The position numbers were made by a program, and so were the translations under genes. From positions 744,001-808,000 of the forward strand of contig JAFEKX020000001.1 in assembly GCA_016893485.2 (NCBI GenBank): 64,000 nucleotides of DNA, read 5' to 3'. Position 1 is the stretch's first letter; each line of letters opens with the position of its first letter. This stretch comes from Streptomyces sp. P3 (GTDB lineage: Bacteria; Actinomycetota; Actinomycetes; Streptomycetales; Streptomycetaceae). Shown in pieces: positions 10,605-21,328 of the stretch. The notes under the pieces were generated by a model. That model was not told the DNA's origin, did not search any database, and saw only the letters and a program-made list of their open reading frames with translations.

Positions 10605-11648
10605 ATGAGTAACCGTCAGCCCGAGGCTCGCTCACGAGGCCTCTGGTCCGACCTGGTTCCCGTCACCACCGCCGCACCGCGGGAGCCGGTGGCCTCGCGC
10701 GGCAACATCCTGGGGCGGATCCGCTTCACGGACGCGCCTGCGGACGCCGCCCTGGACGACGCCACTCCGCTCCTGACCACGCACATGACCAACGAGCACG
10801 TCCCGCCCGTCGAGGAGATCTGGCGGACCGCCCTCCCGGTCCGGACCGGCACCGCGGGCGACGCCGTCTTCGCCGAGGACGGCGAGCACCTCTTCTACGC
10901 GGTACGCCTCGGCCCACAGCCCGTGTACCGCGAGCCGGTGCGCGAACTGTACGAGAACGCCCTGCGGTTCGCCTGGGACCACGGCTACACCGACCTGGTC
11001 CGCATGTGGAACCTCATCGGCGGCATCACCAGCCCGAACGCGGACGGTTTGGAGATCTACCGCGACTTCTGCATAGGCCGGGCGGAGGCGTTCTCCGCCC
11101 TCGCCGACCGCTTCCCCCAGCTCTCCGCCGCCACCGGCATCGGCACCCTCAGCCCCGGCGTCGACGTCGCCTTCCTCGCGGCGAAGCCGGGCCGGGCCGT
11201 GCATCTGGAGAACCCCCGGCAGACGCCCGCCTACAAGTACCCCTCGCAGTACGGGCCGAAGTCGCCGAGCTTCGCACGGGCCACGTTCCTGAAGGACACC
11301 GCCGCGCCGGAGTCCGTGACGGGCACCCTCTTCGTCTCCGGCACGGCCAGCATCCTGGGCGACGACACGGTCCACGTCGACGACGTCGCCCTGCAGACCG
11401 AGGAGACGCTGCGCAACATCGGGGCGCTCGCCGGCGGCGACAACCTCCGCGACCACGGCCTGGACGGTGCCGGGTACGACGTGAAGGACCTCGACCAGGT
11501 CAAGGTCTACGTCCGCGACGCCGAGGACCTGCCCGTCGTACGGAACATCTGCGAGTCGACGCTCCCCGCCGACACGGACATCTCGTATTTCAACGTCGCT
11601 GTCTGCCGACCCGACCTGCTGGTCGAGATCGAGGGAGTATGCAGGTGA
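10605..11648 (+). CDS. Chorismatase (FkbO/Hyg5/XanB2-like)
   Basis: A 347-residue enzyme of the chorismatase family, which removes pyruvate from chorismate to give 3-hydroxybenzoate (Hyg5 type) or a dihydroxycyclohexadiene acid (FkbO type). Diagnostic segments: FYAVRLGPQPVYREPVRELY, RMWNLIGGITSPNADGLEIY, FCIGRAEAF, TGIGTLSPG, VHLENPRQTPAYKYP and the YjgF-like C-terminal half. ATG with AAGGAG five bases upstream. It overlaps the following CoA-ligase gene, so the acid is probably activated at once. I cannot assign the Hyg5 or FkbO subtype from memory; the FVSGTAS segment lies near the specificity region. Known relatives supply starter units to FK506/rapamycin, cuevaene-type and xanthomonadin pathways. 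Confidence 0.85.
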   Translation: MSNRQPEARSRGLWSDLVPVTTAAPREPVASRGNILGRIRFTDAPADAALDDATPLLTTHMTNEHVPPVEEIWRTALPVRTGTAGDAVFAEDGEHLFYAVRLGPQPVYREPVRELYENALRFAWDHGYTDLVRMWNLIGGITSPNADGLEIYRDFCIGRAEAFSALADRFPQLSAATGIGTLSPGVDVAFLAAKPGRAVHLENPRQTPAYKYPSQYGPKSPSFARATFLKDTAAPESVTGTLFVSGTASILGDDTVHVDDVALQTEETLRNIGALAGGDNLRDHGLDGAGYDVKDLDQVKVYVRDAEDLPVVRNICESTLPADTDISYFNVAVCRPDLLVEIEGVCR

Positions 11649-13190
11649 CGGACATCCTCACGGACCTACCCGCCGTACCGGCCGAGACGATACCGGCGGA
11701 CGGCAACCTGTCCGTCCGGCTGGAGGAGCTCGCGCGGCGCAACGGCTGGCTCGGCCGGACCGCGTACCTCCAGGGCACGCACCGCTATTCCTACGGCGAG
11801 GTCTACGAGCAGGTCCGCCGCACCGCGGGGCGAGCTGCGCGGGCTCGGTGTCGGGCGCGGGGACCGGGTGTTGCTGGCGCTGCCCGACAGCGTCCCGTTC
11901 GTGGTGACGTTCCTGGCCGTCCTGCGGGTCGGCGCCGTGGCCATACCGGTGAACACGTTCTTCCACGCCGACGAGCTGCGCTCCAGCGAGGAGATCGCCG
12001 AGGCCACGCTGGTCGTCGCCGACCCCTCGCTCCGCGGCGAGTTCCACGGCCGCAGCGTCACTCCGAGAGAACTGACGGAGTCCTACGACCCCGCCCACCC
12101 CGGCGCTCCGGAGCGGGTCTCGTCCGACGCCCCGGCCTTCGCCGTGTTCACGTCCGGCACCACGGGCGCACCCCGCCTGTGCTTCCACGCCCACGGCGAC
12201 GCCCAGCACTTCGACCGGGCGATCGGCAGCGTCCTGGCGCTGCGTCAGGGCGAGGTCTGCTACCCGTGTCGCGGATGTACTTCGCCTACGGCCTGGGCAA
12301 CTCCGTCCTCCTGCCCCTCCAGCGCGGCGCGGTGGTCGTGCTGTCCCCGCAGCGCGCCGACGAGACGAACGTCCCCCAACTCCTGGACCGCCACGGGGTG
12401 AGCGTCTTCTACGCCCAGCCCAGCTTCTACGCCAGGCTGCTCGCCCGCCCCCAGGCCACCGACCTGCTGGGGCGGCTCCGGCTGGCGCTCGTGGCCGGGA
12501 GTCGCTGCCCCGCCCGCTGGAGGACCGACTGCGCCGCGTCCTCGGACCCCGGCTGCTGAACATCTGCGGCACCAGCGAGATCGGGCACGCCGTCCTGGCC
12601 AACGGCCCGGACGAGATCCACCCGTACAGCCTGGGCCGCGTCCTTCCCCGTACCGGGTGCGCGTCGTCGACGACGCCGACGAGACCGTACCGGAGGGCGA
12701 GGTCGGACGGCTGCAGATCTCCGGACCGGGGATCGGCCCCGGCGTACGGCGGGGCGGTCTGCCGCCGCACCGGCTCGGCCCGGACGAGTGGTTCGCCACC
12801 GGGGACTCCGCGCGCGTCGACGCCAAGGGACTGGTGTGGCTGCTCGGCCGGGTGGACGACATCGAGATCGTCGCCGGCGCCAACGTCCACCCCATCGAGG
12901 TCGAGGACCTCATCACGGGCATCGCCGGGGTCCGCGAGGCCGCCGTCTGCTCGGTGCGCCGCGCCGACGGCACGACCAGCCTGCGGGCCTACGTCGTCGC
13001 CGAGCCCGGGGTGGACCGGCACGACGCGCTGGCGGCAGCCATCCGGTCGACCACCGCGGCGAAGCTCACCTGGTACAAGGTGCCCGAGGACGTGGAGTTC
13101 ATCGACGCGCTGCCCCGCAACAGCACAGGAAAGATTCTCCGCCGCGTCCTGCGCGGAGCGAACAGGGAGTTGCCCGATGGCACAGCATGA
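11639..13190 (+). CDS. Benzoate/aryl-CoA ligase family enzyme (four indels)
   Basis: Adenylate-forming ligase of about 517 residues. Repaired sequence shows the P-loop FAVFTSGTTGAPRL, the benzoate-CoA-ligase-like SRMYFAYGLGNSVLLPLQRGA, the A5 motif ICGTSEIG, the hinge DEWFATGDSA and the catalytic lysine in LPRNSTGKILRRVL. Four homopolymer errors break the frame: one extra base at 11827-11830 and one missing base each at 12263-12265, 12497-12499 and 12646-12649. The chorismatase stop overlaps the start; an internal GTG at 11645, with GGGAG seven bases before it, may be the true start rather than the ATG at 11639. The likely substrate is the chorismatase product (inference). It could also load a carrier protein, but none is encoded here. 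Confidence 0.8.
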
Positions 13191-14180
13191 GACGTCCCCT
13201 CCCCAGCGAAAACGCCGGTCTCGGCGCTGGCCGCCGCGGTGCTCACCATGGTCCTGTGGGCCTCGGCGTTCGTGGCGATCCGGCACATCGGCGAGAGCGT
13301 GCGGCCCGGCCCCCTCGCCCTCGGCCGTCTCCTCATCGGTGCCGTCGCGCTGCTCGCCGTCGTGGCGTTCCGGCGCGAGGGACTGCCGCCGCGGGCCGCG
13401 TGGCCCGGCATCGCCGGTATGGGCGTGTTCTGGTTCGGGCTGTACATGGTGGCGCTGAACTGGGGCGAGCAGCACACGGACGCGGGCACGGCGGCCCTGC
13501 TCATCGGCGCCGGTCCGCTCCTGGTGGCGCTGCTCGCCGGGTTCCTGCTGCACGAGGGCTTCCCGCGGCCCCTGCTCATCGGCCTCGCGGTGGCCTTCGT
13601 GGGCGCCGCGCTGGCGGGTGCCTCCAGCGGGGGCGGCGACTCGGCCGTCCTCGGTGTGCTGCTCTGCCTGGCAGCGGCTGCGGGTCACGCGGTCGGCGTG
13701 ATCTTCCAGAAGCCCGCGCTGTCCCACGCGTCACCGTTGCAGATCACCGCGTACGCCAGCACGATCGGCGCCGTCGCCTGCCTGCCCTTCGCGGGCCAGC
13801 TCTTCACCGACCTGAGCCACGCGTCGGCCGGGAACTGGGCCGGGGTCGTGTACCTGGGACTGCTGCCGACGGCACTGGCCTTCTGGACCTGGTCGTACGC
13901 GCTGGCGCACATGCCGGCGGGGCGGCTGGGCGCGGTGACGTACATCGTGCCCGCCATCACCGTGCTGCTGGCCTGGCCCACGCTGGGTGAGTTCCCGTCG
14001 GGCCTGGCGCTCGCCGGCGGCGCGCTGTGCCTGGTCGGCGTGGGACTCTCGCGCCGTCAGCCGAAGGCAGCCCCCGAGTCGGCTTCCTCGCCGGCCCCTG
14101 AGGAGCCGCCGTTCGCCGAGCCCGCGGCCGTCGGCGAGCCGGTCGACGTCTCGGGACCGGCGCGGGCGGCGCAGGACTGA
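13177..14180 (+). CDS. EamA/DMT-family transporter (one indel)
   Basis: Inner-membrane drug/metabolite transporter of about 334 residues with ten predicted helices and the two EamA repeats (first repeat from VLTMVLWASAFVAIRHIG, second from GVLLCLAAAAGHAVGVIFQKP). The start overlaps the ligase gene by 14 bases with GGGAG eight bases upstream, giving translational coupling. A base is missing in the C run at 13201-13204, only eight codons in; repair joins MAQHETSPP to AKTPVSALAAAVLTMV. A polar Pro/Ala/Glu-rich tail ends the protein. In this operon, export of the aryl acid or a derived product is the likeliest role. Confidence 0.8.
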
Positions 14181-14194
14181 CCCGCACCCGAGAC

Positions 14195-14231
14195 TCCGCC
14201 CGCGCCGGTCCCCCTCCACGGCGCGGGCGGA
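14195..14231. terminator. Bidirectional hairpin between convergent genes
   Basis: Perfect 12-bp GC-rich stem (14195-14206 with 14220-14231, 13-nt loop) between the ends of the transporter gene and the convergent dipeptidase gene. Confidence 0.65.
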
Positions 14232-14288
14232 TCAATGGGCTCTGCGGGTACGTCAGTTGGTGGGTCGGCGGGTGTATCAGCGGGTGTG

Positions 14289-15514
14289 TCAGCGCAGCGG
14301 GACCGTGGGCCACAGCGGTTCCGTCGCGCGCTGTTCGGCCTCGCGCAGGACCCGCAGGACGTTGCGGCCCGTCAGTGCCTCCAGGTCGGCCCGGGACCAG
14401 CCCCGGTCGGCGAGTTCGCGCAGCAGCACCGGGTAGCCGGAGACGTCGGCGAGGTCGACGGGCTGGTGGTCGACGCCGTCGTAGTCGCCGCCCAGGCCGA
14501 TGTGATCCCTCCCGGCCACCTCGCGGGCGTGCTCGACGTGATCCGCGACCTGCGCCACCGTCACCTCGGGGTGCGGGTGCTGCTCGGTCCAGCGCCGCAG
14601 CCGGTCGTCGGCCGACGCGGCGAATGCCGTCGCGAACTCCTCGGCGACCCGGGCCGGGTCCTCGCCCGGGCGTGGTGCGCGCGGCCAGGTCCAGGACTGG
14701 GCGGACAGCCCGAGCCGTTCGCGCTCGGCCTGCAACTCCTTTCCCCACTCGGCGACTTCGGCGGAGATGAAGTACGGGACGAAGGTGAGCTGGACGACAC
14801 CGCCGTTGTCCCGCAGCAGTTCCAGGACCGGGTCGGCCACATTGCGCGGGTGGTCGTTGAGGGCGCGTGCCGAGGAGTGGCTGAACAGCACCGGTGAGGT
14901 CGAGGCGGCGAGGGCCGCGCGCTGGGTGGAGTCGGCGACGTGGGAGAGGTCCACGAGGACGCCGGTGCGGTTGAGTTCGGCGACGATCGCGCGGCCGGTG
15001 TCGTTCAGGCCGCCGACGGTCGGTTCGTCGGTGGCGGAGTCCGCCCAGGTGGTGTTGTCGTTGTGGGTGAGGGTCACATAGCGGACGCCGAGGCGGGCGT
15101 ACGACCGCAGGACGCCGGGGACTCGGCGAGGCTGTGGCCGCCCTCGATGCCGAGCAGGGAGGCGATACGTCCGTCGGCGTGCGCGCGCTCGACGTCGTCG
15201 GCGGTGTAGGCGATCCGCAGGGTGTCCGGGTAGCGGGCGACGAGCCGGTACACGGCGTCGATCTGCTCGAACGTGGCGACCACGGCCTCGGGTTCGGGCA
15301 GGTTCGAGGGCACGAACACCGACCAGAACTGTGCGCCGACCCCGCCGGCGCGCAGCCGGGGCAGGTCGGTGTGGAGGTCGGGGCGGCCGTCGGCCAGGCC
15401 CTCGACGCTGTATCCGGAGCGGGCGCGCAGCGCCGAGGGCAGGTCGTTGTGGCCGTCGAAGACAGGGGTGCTTCTCAGCACCTGTTCGACCACATCGGTC
15501 ACGGTGTCGGTCAT
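14289..15514 (-). CDS. Membrane dipeptidase, M19/renal dipeptidase family (one indel)
   Basis: Zinc dipeptidase of about 408 residues, last gene of the peptide-uptake operon. Metal-binding and family motifs: FDGHNDLP (HxD) at the N-terminus, SLLGIEGGHSL, RYVTLTHNDNTTWADS, LVDLSHVAD, FSHSSARAL and IGLGGDYDGV. No signal peptide, so it acts in the cytoplasm on imported peptides. A base is missing at 15117-15120 between GHSLAESP and GVLRSYARLGVRYV. ATG with GAAGGAG upstream overlaps the ABC-ATPase stop (ATGA). M19 enzymes cleave dipeptides including Cys-Gly, which fits the sulfur context, but substrate is inferred. Confidence 0.85.
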
Positions 15515-17185
15515 GCGCTCGCGACTCCTTCGTCCAGCGTCTGGGTGGTCCGGTCCCGGCGGCGGCTCTGTCGTACCGGGTCGGCGACGGGCAGGGAGGC
15601 GACCAGCCGTCGTGTGTAGTCGTCCTGTGGACTGCCCAACACCTGGGCGGTGGAACCGGATGCGGCGATCCGGCCGCGGTGCAGGACGACGACACGGTCG
15701 GCGACCCGCTCGACGACCGCGAGGTCATGGCTGATGAACAGCGCCGCGAAGCCCAACTCCCGTTGCAGTTCGGCGAAGAGGTCGAGGACCTTCGCCTGGA
15801 CGGACACGTCGAGCGCGGAGGTGGGTTCGTCCGCGACGATCAGCGGGGGTCGCAGGGCGAGCGCCCGGGCCAGGGCGGCGCGCTGCCGTTGGCCGCCGCT
15901 GAGTTCGTGCGGATAGCGGTGGCCGTAACCGCGCGGCAGGTGGACCGACTCCAGCAGCGCGTCGGCCTCGGCGCGGATCGCGGCGGCCCCCAGCTCACGC
16001 CGATGGACGGTGAGGGGTTCCGCGATGCTGTCGGCGACGGTCAGCAGCGGGTTGAAGCTGGCGGCGGGGTCCTGGAACACGTAGCCGATGTGGCCGGCCC
16101 GGCCACGGGTCCGCCGGCGGGTCGTCAACGGCTCCCCGAACACGTCGAGTCGGCCGCCGGTCACGTCCGTGAGTCCTGCGACGGCCCGCCCGATGGTGGT
16201 CTTTCCGCTGCCGCTCTCCCCCACCAGACCGAGCACCTCGCCCGGCCGGATCTCGAAGCTCACGTCGTCGACCGCCCGGAAGCCCTTCCTGCCCAGCCGC
16301 CCCGGGTAGTCCACGGTCACACCGGCGGCCCGTACGACGGGCTGCGCGTCGTCCGTCGCGGGCGGCGGTGTGCGGTGCTGCTCGCCGAACACCGGTACGG
16401 CGTCGAGGAGTTCGCGGGTGTAGAGGTGGGCCGGTGCCGCGAACAGGTCGCGGACCGAGGCTTGTTCGACGAGTTCGCCCGCGTTCATCACCGCGACTCG
16501 GTCCGCGAGGTCGGCGACGACGCCCATGTTGTGGGTGATGAGGAGCACGGCGGTGCCGAAGTCGGTGCGGCAGCGGTGCAGGAGTTCCAGGATCTCCGCC
16601 TGGACGGTGACGTCCAGCGCGGTGGTCGGTTCGTCGGCGACGATGAGGCGGGTGCCGAGGGCGAGGGCCATGGCGATGACGGCGCGCTGCTTCTGGCCGC
16701 CGGAGAGCTGGTGGGGGTAGTGGTCGACGCGGGTGGCGGGGTCGGGGATGCCGACCTTGTCGAGCCATTCGACGGCCAGGGCCCGGCGTTGGGCCTTGGT
16801 GCCGCCGTGTCCGTGGGCGCGCAGGCCTTCGGTGAGCTGCCAGCCGATGGTGAAGACCGGGTTCAGCGCGGTGGACGGTTCCTGGAAGACCATCGCGGCG
16901 TGGGTGCCACGCAGGGCGCGCAGGCGGGCGGGGACGCGGTGAGGACGTCCTCGGCCGGGTCGGTGGTGCCGTCGCCGAGCAGGACCCGGCCGCGCGCGCT
17001 CGCGGTGGCGGGCAGCAGCCCGAGGACCGACCTGGCGGTGACGGTCTTGCCGCTGCCGCTCTCGCCGACCAGTGCCAGCACCTCCCCGGGGCGACGGACA
17101 GGCTCACGCCTTTCACGGCGGGTGCCGGACCTGCGTCGGTGGCGAAGGTGACGTGCAGGTTCTCGATGCGCAGGAGGTCAGACAT
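15511..17185 (-). CDS. Fused double ATPase of an oligopeptide ABC transporter (two indels)
   Basis: About 558 residues with two full nucleotide-binding domains in one chain (DppD-DppF-like fusion). First half: Walker [11 protein letters not shown], signature LSGGQKQR, Walker [13 protein letters not shown], and an HxxxTREL oligopeptide C-terminal segment. Second half: [20 protein letters not shown] and [14 protein letters not shown]. Missing bases at 17084-17087 (within [13 protein letters not shown]) and 16930-16933 (within [17 protein letters not shown]) interrupt the first domain. The start overlaps the permease stop by eight bases, and the stop overlaps the dipeptidase start. It energises the two permeases encoded just upstream. 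Confidence 0.87.
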
Positions 17186-18157
17186 CGTCCGCGCCTCCGT
17201 CCGTTCCGGTGGCGGTCGCCTTCGTGGTCGTACCGCCGCGCCTGCGCAGTCGCGGGTCTGCCAGGTCGGTGAGGCTCTCGCCTAGCAGGGTGGTGCCGAG
17301 GACGGTGAGGACGATGGCCAGGCCCGGTGGGATCGCGGTCCACCACAGGCCCGAAGTGACGTCCTCCACCGAGCGGTTGAGGTCGTAGCCCCATTCAGCT
17401 GCCGAGTTGGGTTCGATGCCGAAGCCGAGGAAGCCGAGTCCGGCGAGGGTGAGGATGGCCTCGGAGGCGTTGATGGTGAAGATGAGCGGGAGGGTGCGGA
17501 CCGAGTTGCGCAGCACGTGCCGGTACATGATCCGCCAGGTGCCGGTGCCGATCACCCGCGCCGCGTCGACGAAGGGCTCGGCCTTGACCCGGATCACCTC
17601 GGCGCGTACGACACGGAAGTACTGCGGCACGAACGCCACGGCGACCGAGCAGGCCGCCGCGCCGAGGCCGCCGACGAGGCTGGACTGGCCGCCGCTGATC
17701 ACGATCGACATGACGATGGCGAGCAGCAGCGGCGGGAACGCGTAGAGCGCGTCGGCCAGTCCCACCAGCAGCCGGTCGAGCCGGCCGCCGAGATAGCCGG
17801 AGGCCAGCCCGAGCACGGTGCCGGGAACGACCGAGAGCAGCAGTGCGGCGAGGATGATCTCCAGCGCGGTCCTGGCGCCCCACACCGTGCGGGAGAGCAC
17901 GTCGTACCCGGCGATGGTGGTGCCCAGCGGATGCGCCCCGCCCGGTGCTGCTGCGACCCGAACAGCCGCCCGCCGTCCTGGAGTTGGGCGTAGCCGTACG
18001 GGGCGAGCAGCGGGCCGAGGAGGGCGGTGAGGAGGAACAGGACGGTGAGCGCGGCGCCGGTCAGCAGCATGGCCCGCTGCACCGGGCCGCCGGTGCGCAG
18101 GCGGGCGCGCAGCCGGACCGGCAACAACACGGGCCGTCGCGCGAGGAGTTGGGCCAC
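17178..18157 (-). CDS. Oligopeptide ABC transporter permease, DppC-like (one indel)
   Basis: About 326 residues, with an N-terminal membrane anchor (AMLLTGAALTVLFLLTALLGPLLAPYG region) then the BPD_transp_1 core including GTTIAGYDVLSRTVWGARTA and the EAA-type loop VDAARVIGTGTWRIMYRHVL. One base is missing in the C run at 17936-17939. GTG start four bases after the DppB-like stop, with GAGG 11 bases upstream. Pairs with the DppB-like subunit to form the channel. Confidence 0.85.
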
Positions 18158-18160
18158 GGC

Positions 18161-19243
18161 TCAGTACCTCACTCGGGGGTCGATGAGCGCCGCGACGACG
18201 TCGACGAGGAAGTTCGTCACCGCCACGACGACGGCGAACAGCGCCACGATGCCCTGCACCGCCGGGAAGTCACGGACCGTCAGATAATGGGCGAGCTCGT
18301 AGCCGAGGCCCTTCCACTCGAAGGTGGTCTCCGTCAGCACCGCCCCGCCGAGCAGCCCCGCGACCTGGAGACCCAGGACGGTGATGACGGGGATCAGGGC
18401 GGGCCGGGTGGCGTGCCGGGTGACCAGGCGCAGCGGTGCGACGCCCCGGGAGCGGGCGGCCTCGACGTAGTCGGCGCCGAGCGTGCCGATCAGGTTGGTG
18501 CGGACCAGTCGCAGCAGGATGCCCGCGACGAGCAGGCCCAGCGCGACGCCCGGCAGTACGGCGTGCTTCAACACATCTGCCACGGCTGCCCCGTTGCCGC
18601 TGCGGAGGGCGTCGAGGAGGTAGAAGCCGGTGGTGCTGGTCTGGTTCTGGAGGAAGAGCTGCACGTCGGTGCCGGCCCGGCCGGATGAGGGCAGCCAGCC
18701 GAGCTGGATCGCGAAGACCAGCTTCAGCAGCAGTCCGACGAAGAACACCGGGGTGGCGTAGGTGAGGACGGCGAACAGCCGCAGCGCCGCGTCGGGCGCG
18801 CGGTCCCGGTACGAGGCCGCGAGCATGCCCAGCGGGACGCCGACGGCGAGGGCCACGAGGAGGGCGTAGCCGGCGAGTTCGACGGTGGCGGCGCCGTAGG
18901 TGCCCAGGACGTGGGTGACCGGTTCGTTGTCGGTGACGGTGCGGCCGAAGTCGCCGGTCGCCAGGGACCTGAGGTAGTCCAGGTACTGGGTGAGCAACGG
19001 CCGGTCGTAGCCCGCCTGATGGAGCTTGGCGTGCAGCTGGTCCGGGGTGAGGCGGTCACCGAAGGCGGCGCTGATCGGGTCGCCGGTGGCCCGCATCAGG
19101 AAGAAGACCAGGCTCACCAGGACGAACACGGTGGGGACGATGAGGAGGAAGCGGACCAGCAGATAGCGGGCGAGTCCGTACCCGGCGGCGCCGTCGGCCG
19201 GGGTGGCGACGGCGCCGGGGGTGTCCTGTGTCAGGGCGTTCAC
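18161..19243 (-). CDS. Oligopeptide ABC transporter permease, DppB-like
   Basis: Intact 360-residue permease. N-terminal helix (LVRFLLIVPTVFVLVSLVFFL) followed by ATGDPISAAFGDRLTPDQL and TVTDNEPVTHVLGTYGAATVEL typical of DppB/OppB proteins, with the EAA loop YVEAARSRGVAPLRLVTRHA. The GTG start overlaps the binding-protein stop (GTGA), so the genes are translationally coupled. An unusual feature is the 42-residue insertion LPSSGRAGTDVQLFLQNQTS onward in a periplasmic loop; such loops are common in actinobacterial homologues. Confidence 0.9.
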   Translation of the reverse strand: MNALTQDTPGAVATPADGAAGYGLARYLLVRFLLIVPTVFVLVSLVFFLMRATGDPISAAFGDRLTPDQLHAKLHQAGYDRPLLTQYLDYLRSLATGDFGRTVTDNEPVTHVLGTYGAATVELAGYALLVALAVGVPLGMLAASYRDRAPDAALRLFAVLTYATPVFFVGLLLKLVFAIQLGWLPSSGRAGTDVQLFLQNQTSTTGFYLLDALRSGNGAAVADVLKHAVLPGVALGLLVAGILLRLVRTNLIGTLGADYVEAARSRGVAPLRLVTRHATRPALIPVITVLGLQVAGLLGGAVLTETTFEWKGLGYELAHYLTVRDFPAVQGIVALFAVVVAVTNFLVDVVAALIDPRVRY

Positions 19244-20873
19244 TTCTTCGCGAGTCCCGCCCAGCGGAACGTGTACGCGCTGGTCAACTCGGCGGGCACA
19301 CCGCTGACTTCACCGCGGGTGACGATCGCCGTGGACCCTTGGAGCAGCGGCAGAAGCGGCACCTGCGCGGCGGCCTTGTCCTGGATTTCCTTGAGGAGTT
19401 CGGCCCGCTTGGCGGCGTCGGTCTCGGTCTCCTCCTTCTTGATCAGCGCGCGTACGGCCGGGTCGTCGTAGTCGTTGGCGACCCAGCTGTTGGCCGAATA
19501 GAAGGGCGAGAGGTAGTTGTCGGCGTCCAAGTAGTCGGCGTACCAGCCGAGTTGGTAGAGCGGGTAGAGGTGCTTGACGCGGTCCTTGCCGTACTGGGTC
19601 CACTCGGTGGACTGCAGGTTCACCTTGAACAGCCCGGTGGCTTCGAGCTGGGTCTTGACGAGGGCGTACTCGTCGGCCGAGGACGAGCCGTAGTGGTCGC
19701 TGTTGTACTGCAGGTTGAGGGTGACCGGGGTGGTCACCTTCGCCGCCCTCAGCCGTGCGGCCGCCGCCGCCTTGTCGGGGCCGCCCTTCTTGTCGCCGTA
19801 GAGCGACTTGAAGGAGTCGCCGGCGCCGGTGAGGCCGTCGGGAACCGAGCTGTAGAGCGGCTGGTAGCTGTTCTTGTAGACCTGCTGGGCGAGTTGGCGC
19901 CGGTCGACGGAGTCGGCGACGGCCTGCCGTACGGCCAGTGCCTTGGCCTTGTCGGCGTTCTTGGTCTTGGTTCCGTACGGCTGCGTGGTGAAGTCGAAGA
20001 CGATGTAGCGGATGCCGTTGCCGGAGCCGGTGTGGACCTTGATGTCCTTCTTCCTGGCCAGGTCTGAGAGGTCGGCGGTGGTGAGGGTGCGGTAGACGGC
20101 GTCGACGGTGCCCTGCTGGACGTCGAGCTTCAGGTTGCTGGCGTCGGTGTAGTACTTGAGCTGGACGTTCTTGGTCTTCGGCGTGCCCAACTGCCCGCCG
20201 TAGGCGCTGTTTTCACCGAAGGACACCAGCGAGTTCTTGTCGTAGCTGGTGACGCCGTACGGGCCGTTCCACGGCTTGGCCGCGACGATGGACTTGTCGT
20301 CGAGGATCTTGTCCGCCGGGAAGGTCTGCTCGTCGACGATGTAGCCGGCCGCGGTGGACAGCACCTGGGGAAACAGTGTGTCGTTGGCGGACTTGAGGGT
20401 GAAGACGACCGTGGTCGGGGTGGGGGCGGCGACGGAGGCGAGGTTGTAAAGGAGTGAGGACGGGCCGTTCTCGTCGGCGATCTTCAGGGTGCGGTCGAAG
20501 CTGAACTTGACGTCGGAGGAGGTGAGTTCGTGTCCGTTGGCGAACTTCAGCCCCTTCCGCAGCGTGACCGTGTACTCCTTCGGCCCGGTCAGCTCGATGC
20601 CGGTGGCCAGGTCCGGGAGACCTCCGTGGCGCCGTTCTTCACGCTGAGGAGGGTCGCGTAGACCTCGCTCTCGATGGTGCCGGACCCCGCGTCCCAGGCG
20701 CCCGCCGGGTCGAGGCTGGTCACCTGGTCCGTGGTGCCGACGGTGATCGTCGCGCCGCCGGACGCGGTGGTGGTCTTGGTGCTGGTGCAGCCGGTGACGG
20801 CGACCAGGAAGGCCGTACCGAGGGATACGGCGCCGAGGGAACGAAGGGGTCTGCCGGTGCTGGAGTGTGCCAT
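19240..20873 (-). CDS. Peptide-binding lipoprotein of ABC transporter, SBP family 5 (one indel)
   Basis: Extracellular solute receptor of about 544 residues. Lipoprotein signal with lipobox LVAVTGC (Cys 28 or so), then ATITVGTTDQVTSLDPAGAWD, GLKFANGHELTSSDVKFSFDR and the family 5 signature around RQAVADSVDRRQLAQQVY. One base is missing at 20615-20617, restoring TEVSPDLATGIELTGPKEYTV. The ATG chosen precedes a normal lipoprotein n-region; an in-frame ATG seven codons earlier has no RBS. A 113-nt leader separates it from a short Cys-containing leader peptide, so expression is probably controlled by sulfur or cysteine supply. Confidence 0.88.
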
Positions 20874-20986
20874 GACTGGTCTCTGTCTCCGCATGGGTGG
20901 GTGCGCGAAAGGGGTGCGGCAGGCAGGACATGCCGGGCGCGCGCTGTCGCGTGAAGGTGAGGGTGGTGGGCTGCGCGAGGAACGGG

Positions 20987-21064
20987 TCAGCTGTGACAGA
21001 GACAGCTGGAGACCAGCAGCAGATCCACGTGACGCCGGGAGCACAGCACGAGGGCAGTGGCCAC
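20987..21064 (-). CDS. Short Cys-codon leader peptide ahead of the peptide ABC operon
   Basis: A 25-codon ORF with a consensus AGGAGG five bases before its GTG start. The product ends SRRHVDLLLVSSCLCHS, closely matching the short peptides (SRRHVDL...S..C) that NCBI annotates as putative leader peptides before sulfur-assimilation genes in Streptomyces. It has three Cys codons, two in the last five codons. The stop lies 113 nt before the binding-protein gene. Ribosome stalling at Cys codons could control read-through into the operon. The remaining sequence of the 455-bp gap to the upstream gene shows no other gene. Confidence 0.7.
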   Translation of the reverse strand: MATALVLCSRRHVDLLLVSSCLCHS

Positions 21065-21328
21065 GCCGTCCTCCTAAGGGTGTCGCCGGCAACTGGGGCC
21101 GGTGGAAACGCACTTGCAGAACAGAAACATCCGCCGAGCCGTCACCTGGAGCACCCCGCCGCGTCGAGGGTTGCCGACCGGCCAGCCAGGGCTTGATCAC
21201 CGGTACTCGTAGCTCGCGCTCACCGTAGATCGACTGTTCTGCCGGCGTCAAGGGTGCATGGGGAGCAACGCAGTTGAGGGGCACGGGAGTTGGACTGATT
21301 CATGTGCGCGGGCCCCTTGCGCGCGGGG

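Noticed and set aside
11639..13190. Ligase gene as a true pseudogene with four frameshifts
   Set aside because: All breaks are in G/C runs, motifs remain perfect on both sides, and the same pattern occurs in neighbouring unrelated genes.
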